In this document: piece by piece, positions 44,867-52,679 of the stretch
Position numbering within the stretch: the first letter of the stretch is position 1
Layout of the letters: every line of letters begins with the position of its first letter
Program-made: the position numbers and the translations under genes
The notes under the pieces: generated by a model
The model's input: only the letters and a program-made list of their open reading frames with translations
Database searches by the model: none
Told to the model about the DNA's origin: nothing
From: Paenibacillus pini JCM 16418
Lineage (GTDB): Bacteria; Bacillota; Bacilli; Paenibacillales; Paenibacillaceae
Length of the DNA: 64,000 nt
Reading direction: 5' to 3'
NCBI RefSeq assembly: GCF_000576305.1
Contig: NZ_BAVZ01000018.1
Span: 1 to 64,000 of the forward strand

Positions 44867-44896
44867 AATCCCCAGGCTTTATATAGCCTGGGGATT
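44867..44896 (-). terminator. gdhA terminator
   Basis: AATCCCCAGGCT (44867-44878) pairs perfectly with AGCCTGGGGATT (44885-44896). The T-run is on the reverse strand, 18 bases after the gdhA stop. Confidence 0.88.
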
Positions 44897-44913
44897 GCTT
44901 GTTATATTGGAAT

Positions 44914-46293
44914 TTAGATGACACCATGTGCGATCATAGCATCTGCTACTTTAACGAAACCAGCAATGTTAGCACCTACAACGAGATTGCCTTCATAGCC
45001 GAATTCAGCAGCCGCTTGGGCACTGTTCTCATAGATGTCGATCATAATTTGGTGAAGCTTAGAATCCACTTCATCGAAGCTCCATGCAGAACGTGTGCTG
45101 TTCTGGGACATTTCCAGTGCGGATACGGCTACTCCGCCCGCATTAGCTGCTTTAGCAGGTCCGAAGAGGACATTGTTTTCTAGGAAGACGTCGATGGCTG
45201 CGAGTGTAGAAGGCATGTTAGCACCTTCAGCAACAGCTTTTACGCCATTCTTAACAAGCAACTTCGCTGCATCTTCATCAATTTCATTTTGCGTAGCGCA
45301 AGGAAGTGCGATATCACAAGGAATCGTCCAAATATCTGAACAACCTTCGATATATTTTGCATTTGGATGTTCATTTACATATTCACTAATCCGTTTGCGT
45401 TCAACTTCTTTGAGTTGTTTAACGGTCTCGTAATCGATGCCTTCTGGATCATAGATATAACCGTTGGAATCACTACAAGCGACAACTTTAGCGCCAAATT
45501 GAGTTGCCTTTTGGATCGCATAGATAGCTACGTTACCCGAACCGGATACGACTACCGTGCTGCCAGACATGCTCTCGCCTTTAGCTTTCAACATCTCGTT
45601 TACAAAATATACAGTTCCGTAGCCAGTAGCTTCAGGGCGTGCCAAGCTTCCGCCGTAGCCAATGCCTTTACCTGTTAGAACGCCAGCTTCATTACCGCCG
45701 CGGATACGTTTATATTGACCAAAGAGGTAGCCAATTTCACGTGCGCCTACGCCAATATCGCCTGCAGGAACGTCTGTATCAGGACCAATGTATTTGTATA
45801 GCTCCGTCATGAAGCTTTGCGTGAAACGCATAACCTCGCCGTCTGTTTTTCCTTTAGGATCAAAGTCAGATCCACCTTTACCGCCACCGATAGGCTGGCC
45901 AGTAAGTGAGTTTTTAAGGATTTGTTCAAATCCAAGAAATTTAATAATGCTGGAGTTAACGGAGGGGTGAAAGCGAAGACCGCCCTTGTATGGGCCAATT
46001 GCGCTGTTGAACTGTACACGGTAGCCGCGGTTAACACGCACAGTTCCTTGATCGTCTACCCATGGTACTCGGAACATAATGAGTCTTTCAGGCTCAACTA
46101 GTCTTTCAAGGATGCTGTTCTCCATGTACTTCGGATGCTTAGCGATTACGGGCACCAGGGAATCGAGGATCTCTTTGACTGCTTGGTGAAATTCGCTCTC
46201 GTTAGGGTTACGTCTGCATACAGTTTCAAAAACTTCGTTTACATAAGTCTTGGCTTTCTTCTCGGCAGGTAGTTCTACATGCAAAAATGTCAT
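44914..46293 (-). CDS. gdhA: NADP-type glutamate dehydrogenase
   Basis: The 459-residue enzyme makes glutamate from 2-oxoglutarate and ammonia. It has GPYKGGLRFHPSV, the catalytic-Lys motif PIGGGKGGSDFDPKGK, GVGAREIGYL and the Rossmann sequence TVVVSGSGNVAIYAIQKA. Length and C-terminal pattern belong to the hexameric 450-residue class, usually anabolic and NADPH-dependent, rather than the RocG/GudB class. GGGGA precedes the ATG. It is a single-gene unit. Its 5' region holds a 12-bp perfect inverted repeat at 46323-46372, about 30 bases upstream. Confidence 0.94.
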   Translation of the reverse strand: MTFLHVELPAEKKAKTYVNEVFETVCRRNPNESEFHQAVKEILDSLVPVIAKHPKYMENSILERLVEPERLIMFRVPWVDDQGTVRVNRGYRVQFNSAIGPYKGGLRFHPSVNSSIIKFLGFEQILKNSLTGQPIGGGKGGSDFDPKGKTDGEVMRFTQSFMTELYKYIGPDTDVPAGDIGVGAREIGYLFGQYKRIRGGNEAGVLTGKGIGYGGSLARPEATGYGTVYFVNEMLKAKGESMSGSTVVVSGSGNVAIYAIQKATQFGAKVVACSDSNGYIYDPEGIDYETVKQLKEVERKRISEYVNEHPNAKYIEGCSDIWTIPCDIALPCATQNEIDEDAAKLLVKNGVKAVAEGANMPSTLAAIDVFLENNVLFGPAKAANAGGVAVSALEMSQNSTRSAWSFDEVDSKLHQIMIDIYENSAQAAAEFGYEGNLVVGANIAGFVKVADAMIAHGVI

Positions 46294-46322
46294 TGGATTA
46301 TCTCCCCATTCCTAGTTTCAAA

Positions 46323-46372
46323 CTTACAGAATGCTGAAGCATTTGAAATGAAAGGCTTACGCATTCTGTAAG
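46323..46372. repeat. 12-bp perfect inverted repeat upstream of gdhA
   Basis: CTTACAGAATGC (46323-46334) and GCATTCTGTAAG (46361-46372) flank 26 bases. The distance of 30 bases from the gdhA start puts it in the leader or promoter. It could be an operator pair or an RNA stem. No T-run follows on either strand, so it is not a simple terminator. Confidence 0.7.
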
Positions 46373-46580
46373 CATGAAGCTGTATTTAATCAAGAATTAT
46401 ACACGAGATCGATCTCTTTCTTCAACCCTTTAATACTTTAAATAGGCATGGTAATGAATGAAATGTACGGTTTTTGCAACAAATTGGACATGTTACTGGA
46501 TAAATAAGGGTTAAATTAGTGTAGTTTACCTTAAGCGTGTTAAGATGACATCAAAGATACAAAGGGAACGGGTGATCTTA

Positions 46581-48893
46581 TTGTCAGACCTTGTTAAGCA
46601 GAATCAGGTTAGAATACCGGTTAGACCGCTAGTTGAATATGTTTTCCGTAGTGGCAGTATTGAAACGGGATTCCGGACCAACGCGTCCATGCAGGAAGGC
46701 ACGAGAATTCATCAGCAGGTGCAGAAGCTGTATGCAGATGAAGATCAAAAAGAAGTATATCTGAGCATGGACATTCCTTATTGTAGCATTGTGTACCACA
46801 TCGATGGCAGATGCGATGGATTAATCAAGACAGATGACGGATGGATGATTGATGAGATTAAATCCACGGTTTCACTGGCTGAAGTGAAGGCAGAGGGTGG
46901 ACGAGCTGTTCACTGGGCACAGGCGCAGGTCTATGCATATATGTATGCCAAGGATCAAGCGCTAGAGCAAATGCATGTACAGCTGACCTACGTTGGAACG
47001 ACAACAGGTGAACAGCAGCAGTTCCGTCGTACGCTTAAGCTAGCTGAACTTGAGGCATTTGTGATGGAGATCCTGGAACAGTATGCCCCTTATGCATCCT
47101 TACGGCTTCACAACGCCGTTGTAAGGGATGAAAGCATACGTGCATTAGAATTTCCCTTTGCCACCTATCGTGAGGGGCAGAGGAAGCTTGCTGGTGCGGT
47201 ATATGGGGCGGTGAAGGAAAAGAAGAAGCTGTTCGCTAAGGCTCCGACCGGCATCGGTAAGACACTATCTACTCTATTCCCATCTGTGAAGGCGATAGGA
47301 GAGGGGCTGCTACAGCAAATCTTTTACCTCACAGCCAAAACAATTACACGTACGGCTGCGGAGCAGGCATTCGCCCTCATGCAGTCTAATGGATTGCGGA
47401 TACAGACGGTTACGATTACAGCCAAGGATAAGGTTTGTTTCCAAGAGGAGAATCACTGTACCCGTGAAGACTGCCCTTTGAGAGAAGGGTATTACGACCG
47501 TATTAGCGGAGCAATTATTGATATCTTATCACATGAAACGGTAATGGACCGAACGGTCATCACTCAATATGCCCAAAAGCACCGCGTTTGTCCGTTTGAA
47601 TTTTCGCTGGATGCGGCATATGCAGCAGACGTTATTATTTGTGATTATAACTATATATATGATCCGCGTGTATCACTTAAACGTTTATTTGAGGAGCAGA
47701 AGAAACGAACGGTACTACTCGTGGATGAGGCTCATAATTTGGTCGACCGTGGACGGGAAATGTTCTCCGCTGGAATAAGTAAGCAGGCATTTCTACAGCT
47801 TAAACGTGAGTATAAAGGTGTGAATTCTGGATTACAAGCAGCGTCTGACGCAGTGAATCAATATTTCATCGCTCTACGTAAAGCCTGCGGTGAACAACGG
47901 CAACAGATTGAACGGGAGTCACCAGAGGAGTTAGTACTACTGCTTGAAAAGTTTGTAAGTGAGGCAGAGCAGGAGCTATTGTCCGGACGAGTCCAAGCGG
48001 AGGGACAAGTACTGCTGGAGACTTATTTTGCTGCTCAGAATTTCATCCGTACATCTAAGTTGTATGATGAGCAATACATTACCTATGCAGAAGTACAACG
48101 AAATGACGTCTATATCAAAATGTTCTGTTTAGATCCCTCTGCCTTGCTTGCCAAAGCAGATAAAGGTTTTCGCACAGCGGTATTCTTCTCAGCTACCCTT
48201 TCGCCCCTTTCTTATTACCGGGATATGCTCGGGGCTAGTGAGGAGGATTACAGTATTACGGTTCCTTCACCTTTCCGTCAGGAACAGCTAGATGTTCGGA
48301 TCGAATCTTTGTCCACTCGGTACCGTGACCGAGAGGATACGCGTGATCGTCTGACTGAGCTATTATATGAGCTTATCCAGGAGCGGCGCGGTAATTATAT
48401 GATCTTCTTCCCATCCTATCAGTACTTGCGAGCGGTGTATGAACCATTTACTGAATTGTATCCACAGGTGAACACCATCGTGCAGGATACAGGTATGGCT
48501 GAAGAAGAACGAGAACGGTTTTTAGCGGCCTTCAAGGCTGATAATAAGCAGACACTCGTAGGTTTTGCGGTGTTGGGCGGTATTTTCTCTGAAGGAATTG
48601 ACCTGCAAGGAGATCGATTAAACGGTGTAGCTGTAGTTGGAGTTGGACTACCGCAACTGGGGCTGGAGCGCAATCTGATTAAGGATTATTTCAATGGGGC
48701 GGGTAAGAATGGGTATGACTATGCCTATGTGTACCCGGGTATGAACAAAGTCCTTCAGGCTGGAGGCAGGCTGATCCGCTCGGAACAAGATGAGGGAGTG
48801 TTGGTGCTAATTGATGACCGCTTCCTACAGCGCCAATATCTTGGACTTCTACCTGAAGAGTGGAAAGGTTATGTTGTTAACCGCTCAAAATAG
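46581..48893 (+). CDS. RecB/Cas4-type nuclease fused to XPD/DinG-type Fe-S helicase
   Basis: The N-terminal 200 residues hold a PD-(D/E)xK nuclease signature: GTRIHQQ, DGRCDGLI and the IDEIKST core. A DinG/XPD-like superfamily 2 helicase follows: Walker A APTGIGKT, four Cys for an iron-sulphur cluster (KVCFQEENHC, REDCP, HRVCPFE), the DEAHN box and a C-terminal QAGGRLIRS motif VI. Such fusions act on DNA, probably in repair, with 5'-3' unwinding. TTG 46581, preceded by GGGTGA, begins near the family start; ATG 46545 would add 12 residues without a ribosome site. It is transcribed alone. Its role in Firmicutes is not well established. Confidence 0.85.
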   Translation: MSDLVKQNQVRIPVRPLVEYVFRSGSIETGFRTNASMQEGTRIHQQVQKLYADEDQKEVYLSMDIPYCSIVYHIDGRCDGLIKTDDGWMIDEIKSTVSLAEVKAEGGRAVHWAQAQVYAYMYAKDQALEQMHVQLTYVGTTTGEQQQFRRTLKLAELEAFVMEILEQYAPYASLRLHNAVVRDESIRALEFPFATYREGQRKLAGAVYGAVKEKKKLFAKAPTGIGKTLSTLFPSVKAIGEGLLQQIFYLTAKTITRTAAEQAFALMQSNGLRIQTVTITAKDKVCFQEENHCTREDCPLREGYYDRISGAIIDILSHETVMDRTVITQYAQKHRVCPFEFSLDAAYAADVIICDYNYIYDPRVSLKRLFEEQKKRTVLLVDEAHNLVDRGREMFSAGISKQAFLQLKREYKGVNSGLQAASDAVNQYFIALRKACGEQRQQIERESPEELVLLLEKFVSEAEQELLSGRVQAEGQVLLETYFAAQNFIRTSKLYDEQYITYAEVQRNDVYIKMFCLDPSALLAKADKGFRTAVFFSATLSPLSYYRDMLGASEEDYSITVPSPFRQEQLDVRIESLSTRYRDREDTRDRLTELLYELIQERRGNYMIFFPSYQYLRAVYEPFTELYPQVNTIVQDTGMAEEERERFLAAFKADNKQTLVGFAVLGGIFSEGIDLQGDRLNGVAVVGVGLPQLGLERNLIKDYFNGAGKNGYDYAYVYPGMNKVLQAGGRLIRSEQDEGVLVLIDDRFLQRQYLGLLPEEWKGYVVNRSK

Positions 48894-48955
48894 CTGATAA
48901 GTGTTATGATTCGTTATATTGCATAGTGAATTAAAAAACACTCAGAGGTGGGATC

Positions 48956-49945
48956 ATGCTCATGACTTTGCACATTGGCATCATCGGTACGGGTTGGTTT
49001 AGCCGTGTTCATGCCGATATTATTAAGGGTATGAACGGCGTCAAGCTTCAGGCTGTTTGTGGTACAAGTCTTTCTAAAGCCGAGCACATGGCGCAAGACT
49101 ATGAAGCTAAGGGATATGGACATTTGAAGGATATGCTCGATTCAGAGCGTCTAGACGCAGTGTACATCTGCGTGCCGCCGATGTCTCACGGTGAAATCGA
49201 ATTGGAGCTAATTCGCCGCGGAATCCCTTTTCTCGTTGAAAAACCGTTAGGGTTAGATGCAGAGCTTCCGCGCCGTATTCTTGAACAAGTTGAAGCTACG
49301 GGGATACTGACTTCGGTAGGATATCATTTTAGATATGCTCAAACGGTAGACCGATTAAAAGCGATGGTTAATACGCATAAGGTTGGCATGGCACTTGGTA
49401 AATGGATGGGGAGTATGCCCGGTGTTGCTTGGTGGAGACAGCAAAATGGTTCAGGTGGGCAATGTATTGAACAGACGACACATGTCGTTGATTTGCTTCG
49501 TTATGTCGCTGGAGAAGTCGATGAGGTGTATGCGTTGTATGGTAAGCGGGTAAAGCATGAGCTTGAACCCAACGTGGAAGTGGCGGATGTAGGTACGATA
49601 ACACTTAAGATGCGAAGCGGCTTAATCGCCAATATTTCGAACACATGCGTCTTACCAGGCGATAGTGACATCAGCGAGACTGGCCTATCCTTCTATACGA
49701 ATCAGGGGATTCTGGATTGGAGTCCACAGCGACTTAGCGTTCAAGCATCGGGAATACAAACGAACTATACGGCGAATAATCAACCTTATATACAAGAAAA
49801 TGAGGCGTTTATTCATGCGCTGCGCACAGGAGATAAGAGCCTCATTCGTTCAGATTATGCAGATGCGTTCAAAACACAGCAAGTCACTTGTGCTGCGCTT
49901 GAATCGGCCACTCGAGGAATGCCGGTTGCAGTCCTTACGATATAA
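48956..49945 (+). CDS. Gfo/Idh/MocA-family oxidoreductase
   Basis: The 329-residue protein has an N-terminal Rossmann fold for NAD(P) (IGIIGTGWFSRVHADIIKGM) and the EKPLGLD motif with the conserved Lys of the family (near residue 95). The C-terminal catalytic region has QCIEQTTHVVDLLRY, where the His aligns with the family's catalytic position. Substrates are usually sugars, inositols or their derivatives; this one is unknown. GAGGTGGG supports ATG 48956. No sugar-use genes adjoin it, so context does not help. Confidence 0.87.
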   Translation: MLMTLHIGIIGTGWFSRVHADIIKGMNGVKLQAVCGTSLSKAEHMAQDYEAKGYGHLKDMLDSERLDAVYICVPPMSHGEIELELIRRGIPFLVEKPLGLDAELPRRILEQVEATGILTSVGYHFRYAQTVDRLKAMVNTHKVGMALGKWMGSMPGVAWWRQQNGSGGQCIEQTTHVVDLLRYVAGEVDEVYALYGKRVKHELEPNVEVADVGTITLKMRSGLIANISNTCVLPGDSDISETGLSFYTNQGILDWSPQRLSVQASGIQTNYTANNQPYIQENEAFIHALRTGDKSLIRSDYADAFKTQQVTCAALESATRGMPVAVLTI

Positions 49946-49962
49946 CATTTGGATTATTAGAA

Positions 49963-50646
49963 CTAATGGAATATCAAGTTCATCATCAGTGGAGCTACAC
50001 CAAGGGTGAATAATGCAGCCAAGATCATAGAAATACTGGAAATGGTTCCGGTCATAGAGCTCAATTCAAAAGCTTTCGATGTCCCTGTACCATGGGAACT
50101 GGTGCCGAATAGGATGCCACGCGCGACCTCGTTTTCGATTCGGAATAAACGCATCACCAGTGGTCCAATCATCGAACCTAGAAGTCCAGTTATAATAACG
50201 AATACGGCTGTCATATTAGGAACACCGCCAATGATTTCTGATACGTTCATTGCGATCGGTGTGGTGACGGAGCGCGGAACAAGGCTTGTGACGAGTGCCG
50301 AACTTAAGTGCAGACGTTGTGCCAAAAAAGCAGATGAGATCATAGCAATACAAGATCCTGTAAGTACGCTGACGAAAATTTCGTAAGCGTGCTTTTTTAA
50401 TATTTTGTAGTTTTTATACAGTGGAACTGCAAATGCTATAGTTGCCGGTTGTAATAAGCTGCTGAGCCATTTACCACCCGAATTATAGGATTCATAAGGA
50501 ATGTCCGTTAGCATCAAACCTGCGACGACAATAAGTGGCGTAATCAGCAGTGGCGATAAGTAAACTTTGTTATATTTACCGTAAACTCGTTTGGTTGCCA
50601 TGTAGATTCCAAGCGTAAGAAACAAGCAAATGAGGCCTGTCATCAT
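49963..50646 (-). CDS. cidB: CidB/LrgB-family membrane protein
   Basis: The 227-residue membrane protein has six to seven helices and the LrgB core: SLLQPATIAFAVPLY, VPRSVTTPIAMNVSE, GTSSHGTGTSKA. It overlaps cidA by 4 bases. Cid/Lrg proteins were first described as holin/antiholin-like in S. aureus. In Bacilli they take part in pyruvate/acetate handling and overflow metabolism. The B. subtilis ywbHG pair with divergent ywbI has the same order. A short convergent gap of 17 bases to the oxidoreductase gene leaves no visible terminator. Confidence 0.9.
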   Translation of the reverse strand: MMTGLICLFLTLGIYMATKRVYGKYNKVYLSPLLITPLIVVAGLMLTDIPYESYNSGGKWLSSLLQPATIAFAVPLYKNYKILKKHAYEIFVSVLTGSCIAMISSAFLAQRLHLSSALVTSLVPRSVTTPIAMNVSEIIGGVPNMTAVFVIITGLLGSMIGPLVMRLFRIENEVARGILFGTSSHGTGTSKAFELSSMTGTISSISMILAALFTLGVAPLMMNLIFH

Positions 50647-51014
50647 GACACCTTCCGTTCTTTTCTATTAGCAATGCGTTTGGCAATGAGTCCGGAGCTG
50701 GCCATGACGATAAATGTACTAAAGATCACGACGATCAGGATACGTATCCCATCACTTTCAAGCATCGGGATAAACTTCATCACACCGACAGCGGCCGGAA
50801 TGAAGAATAGCAGCAGTTCAGCGAGCAACCAGCTCGCCCCAAGCTCAATCCACTCTAGCCGGATGACATGCGTCTCAAGCAGGATAAACACAAGTATGAT
50901 TCCCATAATACTGCCGGGTATTGGCGAATGTATAAGGAGAGCCAGCCTGTTCATGAGTAGAGAGAAGACCATTAAAGCTGCAACCTGAAGGGTTCCTTTC
51001 AGCATCGTATTCAT
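50643..51014 (-). CDS. cidA: CidA/LrgA-family holin-like protein
   Basis: The 123-residue protein has four membrane segments and the CidA/LrgA pattern: IPGSIMGIILVFILL, ELLLFFIPAAVGVM, then a Lys/Arg tail. It is co-translated with cidB (ATGA overlap). The ATG follows AAAGGGGC. A LysR regulator gene is divergent, 114 bases upstream, so acetate- or pyruvate-responsive activation is likely by analogy. Confidence 0.9.
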   Translation of the reverse strand: MNTMLKGTLQVAALMVFSLLMNRLALLIHSPIPGSIMGIILVFILLETHVIRLEWIELGASWLLAELLLFFIPAAVGVMKFIPMLESDGIRILIVVIFSTFIVMASSGLIAKRIANRKERKVS

Positions 51015-51128
51015 GTGTTGTCATGCCCCTTTCATAGTAATGAAAATTTTACATCATTTATTTTCATAGGTAAAATGCATATATAGAATGGTTTGTATTC
51101 CATTTATCTATAGTATGGAGGGGTAAGC

Positions 51129-52034
51129 ATGGACATCAGGCATCTGCAATATTTTATGGAGGTCGCTCGGCTTCAAAGTTTTACGAAAGCTGCAGAATCG
51201 CTATATATTACTCAACCCACCATTAGCAAAACGATCAAAAACATTGAAGAGGAGCTGGGTGTCATTCTCTTTGATCGCTCAAACAAAAAGATCGTGTTGA
51301 CCGATGCGGGGCAAATCATTTTTGAGCAAGCTCAGCCTATCGTGAAATCCTTTCAGAACTTATCGGCTGAACTCGGCGATCTGAAAAATTTACATAAAGG
51401 TCATATTCGCTTAGGGCTTCCGCCTATGGTGGGCTCCAGTTTTTTTCCGGAGGTCATCGGTCAATTTCGAGAAAAGTATCCTCAGGTCACGATGCAAATC
51501 TTCGAAGATGGGGCTAAAAAGGTGGAGATGGACGTTGGCAATGGCCTACTAGATATCGGCGTGGTCGTATTGCCGACGGATGACCAGATCTTTCATTCGT
51601 TTTCATTTGTCAGGGAGAATTTGATGTTGATTGTACATCATTCTCATCGTTTGGCTAATCGGGAGAATGTTCCGTTACGGGAACTGGCTGAGGAGAAGTT
51701 TGTGCTCTTTCGGGAGGATTTCACGCTGCATGGCCGCATTATATCGGAATGTGCCAAGGAGGGCTTTCATCCGCATGTGATCTATGAAAGCTCGCAGTGG
51801 GATATGATCAGCGGCATGGTAGCCGCTAATCTGGGGATTGCGTTGCTGCCTGAGACAATATGCCGTGAAGTGAATAAATCGCGTATACGCATACTGCCGC
51901 TAGATGATCCCGCTATCCCGTGGCAACTCGGGGTGATATGGCATAAGGAGCGCTATTTATCTTTTGCTGCAAGGGAATGGATTGCTTTTACGCAAGGGGT
52001 ACTAATGGCGAAGCGTAGTCATTTGACTTCATAA
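51129..52034 (+). CDS. cidR: LysR-family regulator, CidR/YwbI-like
   Basis: The 301-residue regulator starts MDIRHLQYFMEVARLQSFTK with a winged helix-turn-helix (AAESLYITQPTISKTIKNIE, about 20-40). The effector domain begins at GHIRLGLPPMVGSSF. ATG 51129 follows GGAGGGG. Divergence from cidAB matches the cidR/ywbI arrangement, in which the regulator activates cidAB in response to overflow metabolites. The intergenic region has ATTTTAC-N17-GTAAAAT (51046-51076), an uncertain candidate site. The symbol rests on context as well as family. Confidence 0.82.
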   Translation: MDIRHLQYFMEVARLQSFTKAAESLYITQPTISKTIKNIEEELGVILFDRSNKKIVLTDAGQIIFEQAQPIVKSFQNLSAELGDLKNLHKGHIRLGLPPMVGSSFFPEVIGQFREKYPQVTMQIFEDGAKKVEMDVGNGLLDIGVVVLPTDDQIFHSFSFVRENLMLIVHHSHRLANRENVPLRELAEEKFVLFREDFTLHGRIISECAKEGFHPHVIYESSQWDMISGMVAANLGIALLPETICREVNKSRIRILPLDDPAIPWQLGVIWHKERYLSFAAREWIAFTQGVLMAKRSHLTS

Positions 52035-52052
52035 TTTGTCTGGATTTATAAT
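52023..52052 (+). promoter_or_regulatory. marR-ABC operon promoter
   Basis: TTGACT (52023-52028) and TATAAT (52047-52052), spaced by 18 bases, overlap the end of cidR. Transcription would begin inside the repeat array 52053-52098. Confidence 0.75.
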
Positions 52053-52098
52053 TAGGTAGCCTATTTAATAGGTTGCCTATTTATTTGGCTTCCTAACC
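52053..52098. promoter_or_regulatory. MarR-type operator array, three copies
   Basis: TAGGTAGCCTA (52053-52063) and TAGGTTGCCTA (52069-52079) are direct copies 16 bp apart. GGCTTCCTAA near 52088-52097 is an inverted copy. The array starts at the base after the -10 box, a position where bound MarR blocks transcription. Confidence 0.7.
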
Positions 52099-52124
52099 AA
52101 TCGGATGGAGATGATCAATCCAGA

Positions 52125-52679
52125 ATGAAAGAAAAGAATCAGCAGCCCATACCAAATACAAGATGCTTTGTGGATGCAGATGGACAACAAGCAGAAGAAT
52201 TAACAACAGCGAAGAAATTGATGATGGCCATCATGCGCTTTAATAAGGCGGGATTTCGTCAACGCATCATTGAAGGTGTGAAGATGAGTGAAATGAGATT
52301 GATGTTTATCGTCAATAAATCGAAAAAACAGGGAACGTCAGGTTTGAAGGTGTCCGAAATTAGTTCCATGCTGGGTGTGACTTCACCTACGGTGACTCAA
52401 ATGATTAAATCGCTCGAGAGCAAAGAATGGATCGAGCGCACCATGGACGATGAGGACCGAAGAGCCGTTCGTGTTAATTTGACCGAAAAGGGTGATCATA
52501 TTATCCGAAAGGTCATGGGTGCCATGGTGGAATCTTTTGATGGACTCATTGAGTTTATGGGAGAAGAGGATAGCAACCAACTTGCTAATCTATTGACCAA
52601 AGCCTATATGTATTATGAAGAAAATGAAGACAAATTGAATGAGGATCATCTGAACTGTACAGGAGGTGATGGAAGATGA
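52125..52679 (+). CDS. MarR-family regulator of ABC exporter
   Basis: The 184-residue regulator has the winged helix-turn-helix of the family: LKVSEISSMLGVTSPTVTQM (about 70-90) and the wing DDEDRRAVRVNLTEKG with the D-x-R-D/E-R signature (about 108-125). A 40-residue N-terminal extension and acidic C-terminal tail are unusual. It overlaps the first ABC gene by 4 bases. The operator array just downstream of its promoter suggests autoregulation of the whole operon. The weak GGATGGAG site 13 bases before ATG leaves the start slightly uncertain. Confidence 0.9.
   Translation: MKEKNQQPIPNTRCFVDADGQQAEELTTAKKLMMAIMRFNKAGFRQRIIEGVKMSEMRLMFIVNKSKKQGTSGLKVSEISSMLGVTSPTVTQMIKSLESKEWIERTMDDEDRRAVRVNLTEKGDHIIRKVMGAMVESFDGLIEFMGEEDSNQLANLLTKAYMYYEENEDKLNEDHLNCTGGDGR

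Noticed and set aside
51046..51076. ATTTTAC-N17-GTAAAAT as cidR operator
   Set aside because: The spacing does not fit the LysR T-N11-A rule and the region is AT-rich; noted only in the cidR entry.
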